64,000 nucleotides of DNA from Flaccisagitta enflata (taxonomy: Eukaryota; Chaetognatha; Sagittoidea; Aphragmophora): positions 48,484,001-48,548,000 of the forward strand of contig OZ231127.1 of the NCBI GenBank assembly GCA_965153355.1, read 5' to 3'. The position numbers were made by a program, and so were the translations under genes. Shown one piece after another: positions 57,611-64,000 of the stretch (position 1 is its first letter; the number at the start of each line of letters is the position of its first letter). The notes below the pieces were generated by a model. It ran no database searches. It had not been told where the DNA came from and worked only from the letters and a program-made list of their open reading frames with translations.

Positions 57611-57920
57611 AGTCACGTGCACGCGACTCTATGACCCGCTTTGTCCTTCTGTTGGTTGGTCCGTTGGTTCGTCCGTCCGTCCGTCCGTCACGATTAGCTT
57701 TTTTTGGTCGTTTTATGTTGTTTTATGTCATTTTAAGTCATTCTAAGTAATTTTAAGTTATTTTAAGTCATTTTAAGTTTTATTTAAGTCATTTTAAGTT
57801 ATTTCAAGACAATTTACATAGTCTTTTGGTCTTCTTGTCTTTTAGTCTTTCAGTATTTTAGTCTTTTAGTCCTTTGGTCTTATGGTCTTAACAACCGCAC
57901 GCGACTGTTTTGGCCTTGTT
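57611..57920 (-). mobile_element. HINE-like element with GTCATTTTAA minisatellite (copy B)
   Basis: Counterpart of 30957-31256; hairpin AGTCACGTGCACGCGACT. Confidence 0.88.
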
Positions 57921-58022
57921 TATTTCGAACACCCGATAAGGATTAGTGAATAAAGAATCTTTTTATCGGTTGAAATTCCTGATATCATTGCTATTGCTCT
58001 ATTTGCCTTCCTGTTATGCTTG

Positions 58023-58308
58023 CAGGCCTGTATATTCTTGAGTTTTCCTCTCCCCCGGGTGGGGGAGAGGGAAATCAAAGGGTCTGGAGATGGGGAAAGA
58101 AATCAAAGGGGGAAAAAGAGAAAAAAAGAAAATTTGGGGAAAATATAACTTTTGACAGTACCAAATCATAAAACTCAATTAGTTAAACACAATTTAACAC
58201 TATTTAAACCTTAACTACATAGTTTCATTGCTATATAGGGAAGAAATTCATGGATATAAAAACGCAACGCGACGCGTTGCGGGGAAGAAAATCAAAGGCA
58301 GGGGGGAT
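58023..58308 (-). mobile_element. hAT-type MITE, right end lost
   Basis: Starts CAGGCCTGTATATTCTTGAG and is an inverted, otherwise colinear relative of 60827-61151. The right TIR is replaced by GGCAGGGGGGATGTAAG, so a deletion took the end and some flank. Confidence 0.85.
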
Positions 58309-59008
58309 GTAAGAGCTGGACGTAGACAAGAAATAATTGATAAAGAGAAAATGGTGACTGAAATGAGGAGAGGAGATGAAAGTAAAGGGTGGGGGGGTGG
58401 TGGAAGGAGCCGAGAGAAAAGGTGAAGGTCAGTAACAAGGTTATAAAATATAAAGAAAAAAAAGTTTTTGTTAGAACGTGTGTCTGTGATTGTTTTTGTG
58501 CCTTTATGTGTACTGTACATCTTCTGGGGAGTAGATCAAGTTATGGTAGATTACTCTTTTTTTTTTTTTTGCGTTCCGTCTCTCTCTCTCTCTCTCTCTC
58601 TCTCCCCCTGCCATGCCATGCCACGGTTCAACTTCAAGAACGCTGTATTCTAGTTAAAACTATAAGTGTTTTTTTCCTGCCGTCTCCCTTCGTCTTTTCC
58701 TCGCAATGGTGGACTTGAAAAGGGTAAGCGCGTGCAAAGAATAACGACGAATCCTCAGTGGAAAAAAGCCTTCGCCGTCGTCGCCGCCTCATTCTTCATT
58801 ATCGCTGCCGCTGCCGCTCGTACCATCACCATCGCTTTCGCCATTGCCATTGCCATCGCCATCGCTTTCGCCATTCCCATCTTGTTTGCCATTTCCCCCG
58901 CATTCGCCATTGGCTTCTTATTCGCCGTTGCCAATGCATTGGCTACTTGTTCGCCGTTGCCGCCGCTCTCATCATTGCCGCCACCAGCACCATTTTACCA
59001 TTTTACCA

Positions 59009-59106
59009 ATTCCTTTATTCATTCAATCATTCATTCATTCCTTCCTTCATTCATTCATTCATTCATTCATTCATTCATTCATTCATTCATTCATTCACTC
59101 ATTCGT
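59009..59106. repeat. (ATTC)n microsatellite
   Basis: Counterpart of 32365-32442. Confidence 0.95.
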
Positions 59107-59238
59107 TCATTTGACCATTTCCTTGATAATTACAACAATCATAAGTTTACCTGTCGCACTCTTCAGCCTTGATCGGCTTTCGTCGTTTTCACCTTCTGTC
59201 TGTTCGCCTGTCCGTCGATTTGCTTTTCTGTCTGCCTC

Positions 59239-59287
<49 letters not shown>

Positions 59288-59430
59288 TAATTTTCTCCTT
59301 TTTTGTTTCTCAAATTACGCGCGGCACATGTAAATCAAGATGGCAAGCAAAGACGGGAGCGCGCCAACTCGAGCGTTGATTGAGCCTGACCTTTAATATG
59401 TACATGTTTACCGCGCGCGAGAACGCAAAC

Positions 59431-59766
<336 letters not shown>

Positions 59767-59885
59767 GAGAGAACGATGGAGATTACAGTGGGACCTTGGT
59801 TTAAGGGATATCTAGGGACTGACTATTTTTGTCTCTCAAATCCGAAATCCCTCATACTGAATTTATTGTTTTATAATGGATTTTT

Positions 59886-60022
59886 AGTCGCGGACACGTG
59901 ACTCTATAAGCCACTTTTTGGTCCGTCGGTCTGTCGGTCCATCGGTAACAAAGTCATTTTTTGAGGTTTTCCGCTCCTGCCCACCCATCCGCGACTGATG
60001 CTGCTGTGTATACGGCCTTGTT
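59886..60022 (-). mobile_element. HINE-like element, GTCGCGG stem
   Basis: T5, hairpin AGTCGCGGACACGTGACT, CTCTATAAGCC, short GTCGGTCTGTCGG core, CACCCATCCGCGACTGATG, GTATACGGCCTTGTT. Confidence 0.9.
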
Positions 60023-60088
60023 TGTTAGTTACCAATGAATATAGAATACACTTCTGAAAGTGTGTGACAAATATTGCGCCGACTAGAA

Positions 60089-60364
60089 TGTATGTCTCAA
60101 CGCCAAAAAAGCAAAATTCTTTCTTTTGGAAAAAAAGTGGAAAATGCCCAAGACGTCATCCTCATCGACAATAAGATTGAATGGGTCAAAGAATGGGTGT
60201 ATCTTGGTGTTACATTGAAAAGTGATACAGCTTTAAACTGCTCAGTTGCTGATCGCATCAAAAAATTCTACCGACGTGAAAATGCTTTTTTTAGAGTCGA
60301 TGGCAAGTCTAATGACACTGTGATGCTCAATCTTGTCGAAACCTATTGCGGATATCTCTTAGAT
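60089..60364 (+). pseudogene. Non-LTR reverse transcriptase fragment
   Basis: One open frame reads KSKILSFGKK, IEWVKEWVYLGVTLKSD, CSVADRIKKFYRRENAFFRV, DGKSNDTVMLNLVETYC. This is the segment just C-terminal to the palm/thumb of a non-LTR reverse transcriptase, of a lineage different from the one at 5922. The start, catalytic block and end are absent. The frame then runs into the right terminus of the surrounding element (GATKVDTT...). Confidence 0.75.
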
Positions 60365-60826
60365 AGAGGTGCCACTAAGGTAGATACCACTGTACATGTA
60401 TACAAGCCTTTTCCTATTCGCGGAATGGAAAATTCGGGGTAAAACTAAATGAAGCGACGACGAGGACCTGCGACGAAGGAGGTGGCTGAGTTGACGCAAT
60501 GATGTTTGGTGGTACGTTGTTTTGTTTTGAGGATTGCCGTTGTGACATAAAGCGTTATATACGATTACAACGGGAGATGAAGCAATGTACGGCAGTGTCC
60601 AAGCGCTTATGTATTGCCTGTTGGCGTGATTTTGTAGGCAGGAAATGGGGAAGAAACTGACAACCAACGAAAACTAATCTTGTCTATCATCCTAATGACA
60701 ACCAGTACGATCAATCTTTGCTGCTATACACTGGGTTGGAAATGCGGCACCATTGGTCACACTAATACCTCTTCCAACGATCCACTTACTCATCCCTTAT
60801 CACGATTAGTGCGCTTCATCCTGGTC

Positions 60827-61151
60827 CAGGGGTGTATATTCTTGAGTCACTTTTGATTTTTTTCCCCCCCCCTGCCTTTGATTTTCTTCCCCGCGACGTG
60901 TCGCGTCGCGTTTATATATCCATGATTTTCTCCCCCATACAGTAATAAAACTATGTAGTTAAGGTTTAAATAGTGTTAAATTGTGTTTTACTAATTGAGT
61001 TTTATGATTTGGTACTGTAAAAAGTTATATTTTCCCCAAATTTCCTTTTTTTCTCTTTTTTCCCCCTTAGATTTCCTTCCCCATCTCCAGACCCTTTGAT
61101 TTTTTTCCCCCCCCCACCGGGGGGGGGAAAACTCAAGAATATACAGGCCTG
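60827..61151. mobile_element. hAT-type MITE, 325 bp, copy B-specific
   Basis: TIRs CAGGGGTGTATATTCTTGAG and inverted CAGGCCTGTATATTCTTGAG; 8-bp duplication TCCTGGTC (60819-60826, 61152-61159). Copy A has the single TCCTGGTC at about 33410-33417. Interior rich in C-runs next to TTTGATTTT. Confidence 0.96.
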
Positions 61152-61524
61152 TCCTGGTCACAATCATATTGGGTTGTCCTTGTCATTCTCCTTAATCTGT
61201 GTCAAACTGTCATTAATTGCCTTTCGGTCGATTTTGATCTGAGTCTCTCGGGACATGACGGACGAGTGACGATCGAGTCGGGAATATCAGAGTGATGAGT
61301 GATGAGCAGCGATGAGTCAAAATCGAGTTTTGGCCAGACGTTTATATCTCTGCTCGAAATCGTTCGGAGAACTATTTGAATCTTTGATAAAAACAGTCAG
61401 TGAACAAGACGGTACGGATGTATGGGGATTTAAGAGAAAATATTTACTATTGTTTCATGTATAATTGCTATTGTCTTGTGATCTCATTATCAATTTATAT
61501 AACAAACGACAGAATTAATACTTG

Positions 61525-62049
61525 GGTCTATGTGTAGGAGACGACCGGACTAGAGCGATGTCTTTTGTTTTCGTTTTCAGCCGATTCTCGGCCTCTCTCG
61601 ACTATTTCTCACTCTCGCTTCTACTTCTTACGTTGAGTTATTGATTTCTTGTTGATTTATGTTGATTTATCGATGATTCTTTGATTTGTTGATTTAGGTT
61701 AAGGGTTTAGGGTAGGGGTGGGTTTAGGTAGTGTTTAGGGGTAGGGGTGGGCTTAGGTAGTGGGTTTAGTAGGGTTAGGTATTGTGTTTGGTTAAGGGGC
61801 TAGGTAGTGTTTAGGTAGGGCTTTTAGGTTAGATGGTTTAGTAGGGTTAGGTGGTTTAAGGTTTGGGTTTAGGTTGTAGGGGTGGTTTAAAGGGTTTAGT
61901 TAGGGGTAGGGGTGGGTTTAGGGGTAGGGGAGGGTTTAGGGGTAGGGGTGGGTGTAGGGGTAGGGGTTTGGTAAGGGTTGTGAAATTTTCGTGAAAAAAA
62001 ACTCATTATAAACGCTAAAAAAAGTCCGGTCCTCTCCTACACGTAAGCC
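61525..62049. mobile_element. TIR element with 8-bp duplication and telomere-like core, 525 bp, copy B-specific
   Basis: Left GGTCTATGTGTAGGAGACGA and right inverted GGCTTACGTGTAGGAGAGGA (27-bp TIR, about 22 matches), flanked by AATACTTG (61517-61524, 62050-62057). Copy A has an empty site at 33781-33790. The superfamily is open; 8-bp duplications with G-starting ends would fit Merlin- or P-like as well as atypical hAT. No transposase. Confidence 0.88.
61690..61985 (+). repeat. Telomere-like G-rich minisatellite (GTTTAGGGGTAGGGGTGG)
   Basis: Degenerate TTTAGGG / GTAGGGGTGGGTTTAGG units, all in one orientation, inside the element at 61525-62049. Confidence 0.85.
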
Positions 62050-62160
62050 AATACTTGTCTTATGATTTTGGTGTCTTGCAATAGATCGCATATATCATGA
62101 TTGCAAGCAGATGTGATAGTATCCAGTACTCCTGCTGGTTTGCATGCAAAAAGTCATTAA

Positions 62161-62397
62161 TACCATCTTCGCCAAAAGAAATGCAGCAGTTGTCGAAAAT
62201 AGCATCAACTTTGGAAGAGTGCTGCTCCTAAAGTAATAAAGCTATAGACCCCATATTGGTCCCATTTTAAAGATTTGCGTTAAATCTTTAAAATGGGTCT
62301 TATCTGGGGCCTGTAGCTTTACTTGTTTAGGAGCAGCACTCTTTTAAAGTAGATACTATCTTTGACAACTGCTGCGTTTCTTTCGGCGAAGATAGTA
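62161..62397. mobile_element. Full-length hairpin MITE flanked by TTAA, 237 bp, copy B-specific
   Basis: The entire element is one inverted repeat: TACCATCTTCGCC... to ...GGCGAAGATAGTA, with arms of about 115 bp at roughly 85% complementarity and a turn at AAAGATTTGCGTTAAATCTTT (62268-62289). TTAA on each side (62157-62160, 62398-62401). A TTAA target suggests piggyBac- or Kolobok-type mobilisation. Confidence 0.85.
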
Positions 62398-63341
62398 TTA
62401 ATTGGTTCAAAATTTGATGAATAACAGAGGATTTTTTCATTGTTTATGTCCATTAATGAAACATCATGATATCAAAAAAATACTAATAAAGAACTTATAC
62501 TATGAAGCGCCCAAAACTTTGACACTGACTCACCAAAACTTTGACATTGACTCACCAATCTTATCATGGTTGAGGCTTGGTAAAAAAATAACCCATGTAG
62601 AATTTCAGGCCTCTGGAACTGCAGGAACCTTTGTTAGGGTGACCATAAAGTTTCTATAGAAATCTATGGCAGAGACAAAATTTGCATAATAGAAATATTG
62701 ATTTCACTGCTTCAATTCAAACTTCAACCTCGCCCTAACAAGGGTTCCTGCTATCCCAAAATTTTGCATGAAATATTTCTTTACAAAGCCTCAACTGTGG
62801 TAAGATTGGTGATAGCCATTTTTAAAGTTTGAGGCGCTTTACGGGTCGTAACTTACACATGCTGTTTGGTCCGCTGACTGCAAATTCAATTAATAATAAA
62901 CGAAAGAATGAATCACGCAGAAGATCTCATTTGATTTCTTCATCCCAGTTTCATCGACTCATCGTCATCTTATCTCATAATGTGATGGTTGATGAGGGAA
63001 ACCGGAGATTTTCCATTTAACTTCCGTTCATTCAATTGATTTTATATTAATCTTTTTTTTTTTAGCAGATATAAAACCAGATGTGAGCATTTGAGATACG
63101 CATGATTGTAAACATCTTTGTTGTAGCGGCTTGGACCCATTTCTAAATCAACTGATAAAATCATTTTCAGTAGTATGAACTGTATGACACAAATAGTGTG
63201 GCAGAGTAGTACAAATTAGAGATAGACAAAATAAAGAATAGGTATGTTGCTGATATGGAGCACTAATGAGAATGGAAAAGAAAGTTTTCGTAAGCGAGAA
63301 GGCTGCGAATCATTAGCATTTAAGCACACTGGAACGTTTTA

Positions 63342-63455
63342 GGGTGCGACAAAGCATCTCTGTAACTGGCTGTGTCGGTTGGTCGGTTGGTCGGTTGGTA
63401 AAGCATTCGTTTGACGATCCACACATCGCACCTTGTTGGCCTACTTGGCCTTGTT
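63342..63455 (-). mobile_element. HINE-like element, GGTGCG stem (copy B)
   Basis: Counterpart of 35764-35897; AGGGTGCGACAAAGCATCT hairpin, GTTGGTCGG core, ACACATCGCACCTTGTTGG, CTACTTGGCCTTGTT. Confidence 0.88.
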
Positions 63456-63563
63456 CTTTTCCGGTAACCACCAGCAACAACGACAGAGTTCGAGTTAGAC
63501 CGAAATTGTGTCGCGATTCGCGCAGCGGCTCAATGCTGAATTTTGATCAAAGGTTTTCTTTTT

Positions 63564-63757
63564 AGTCGGGTGCACGCGACTCTACACCCCGCTTTGTCCG
63601 TCCGTCGGTTGGTTGGTCGGTCGGTTGGTCGGTCACTCCCAATTTTACTTTCTTATCAATTTTATTCCTTTAAGTCATTTTAAGTTATTTTAGGGTATAC
63701 TAAGTCATTCCAAGTCATTCTAAGTCTCGCACGCGACTTATAGGTGTTGGCCTTGTT
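63564..63757 (-). mobile_element. HINE-like element with AAGTCATTTT units, copy B-specific
   Basis: Hairpin AGTCGGGTGCACGCGACT, CTCTACACCCCGCTTTGTCC, GTCGGTTGG core, a short TTTTAAGTCATTCC array, CTCGCACGCGACTTATAGG, TTGGCCTTGTT. Absent from copy A, which reads TTTCTTTCCTATTTCACG there (35997-36014). Confidence 0.9.
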
Positions 63758-63907
63758 CTGTTTCACGATTGTAGGCAGCTGCGGAATGTTGATAGTCCGC
63801 ACACCAACCACTGTCATATCCTCTGCCTAGAAATTCTTTATCTTCGATGAGGATACGATATCGTTTTCTACTTGAGCCAATCTTGAGTCATCACGACTAC
63901 TCACTAC

Positions 63908-63910
<3 letters not shown>

Positions 63911-63961
<51 letters not shown>
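63911..63961. repeat. (CT)n microsatellite
   Basis: Shorter counterpart of 36161-36302. Confidence 0.95.
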
Positions 63962-63963
<2 letters not shown>

Positions 63964-64000
63964 GCCTTCCTTTTTTTTCTCTCTCCCAATGAATTAAACT

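Larger units (their letters stand above)
59786..60392. mobile_element. pogo/Tigger-like element carrying other repeats, copy B-specific, 607 bp
   Basis: Left CAGTGGGACCTTGGTTTAAG, a typical Tigger terminus; right inverted CAGTGGTATCTACCTTAGTG. TA on both sides (59784-59785, 60393-60394). In copy A the flanks meet at GAGATAACATGTATAC. The inside holds a HINE-like element and a reverse-transcriptase fragment of about 280 bp; no transposase. Confidence 0.7.

Overview
The window looks like accessory, gene-poor DNA of a eukaryote, most likely an animal with a large repeat-rich genome. The reasons are very dense microsatellites, at least five kinds of short non-autonomous DNA transposon, a 5'-truncated non-LTR retrotransposon and tRNA-like heads. 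There is no compact coding. I see no intact, expressed-looking host gene. The only recognisable proteins are reverse-transcriptase remnants. Most long open frames are read-through of tandem repeats. The species cannot be named from this sequence.

Layout. 1-4.6 kb: two foldback elements with long inverted arms, a satellite-like repeat and minisatellites. 5.3-7.2 kb: a hairpin repeat and a non-LTR insertion with an 11-bp target duplication. 7.2-11.3 kb: a stretch bracketed by an exact 28-bp inverted repeat, holding an unrecognised decayed coding region and a weak CARD-like exon candidate. 11.8-13.65 kb: a MULE-like element (9-bp target duplication) filled with nested insertions. 14.3-20 kb: TA-flanked elements (776-bp long-TIR, 336-bp, and a 171-bp pogo-like MITE with 21-bp perfect TIRs). 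20.2-36.3 kb is copy A of a segmental duplication whose copy B is 49.13 kb to the window end. 36.3-49 kb: unique DNA with minisatellites, a tRNA-like SINE head, a decayed coding stretch, a 963-bp long-TIR element and a cluster of strong hairpins.

The main family is a short element (about 130-300 bp unless something is nested in it), present about 30 times. It begins AACAAGGCC, has a core of GTCC/GTCG/GTCT tetranucleotides, and ends in a hairpin followed by TAAAA. It resembles Helentron-associated interspersed elements (HINE; DINE-1 and mini-me are known examples). At least four subfamilies carry different hairpin stems, and each repeats its own stem sequence at the opposite end. Strand below is given in the AACAAGG-to-hairpin direction and the family is called 'HINE-like'.

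Because copies A and B are the same ancestral sequence, insertions present in only one copy show their exact ends and empty sites. This confirms several hAT elements by 8-bp target duplications, a TTAA-flanked hairpin element, an 8-bp-duplication element carrying telomere-like G-rich repeats, and HINE-like insertions in T-tracts. All comparisons were made by eye; no alignment or database search was run.
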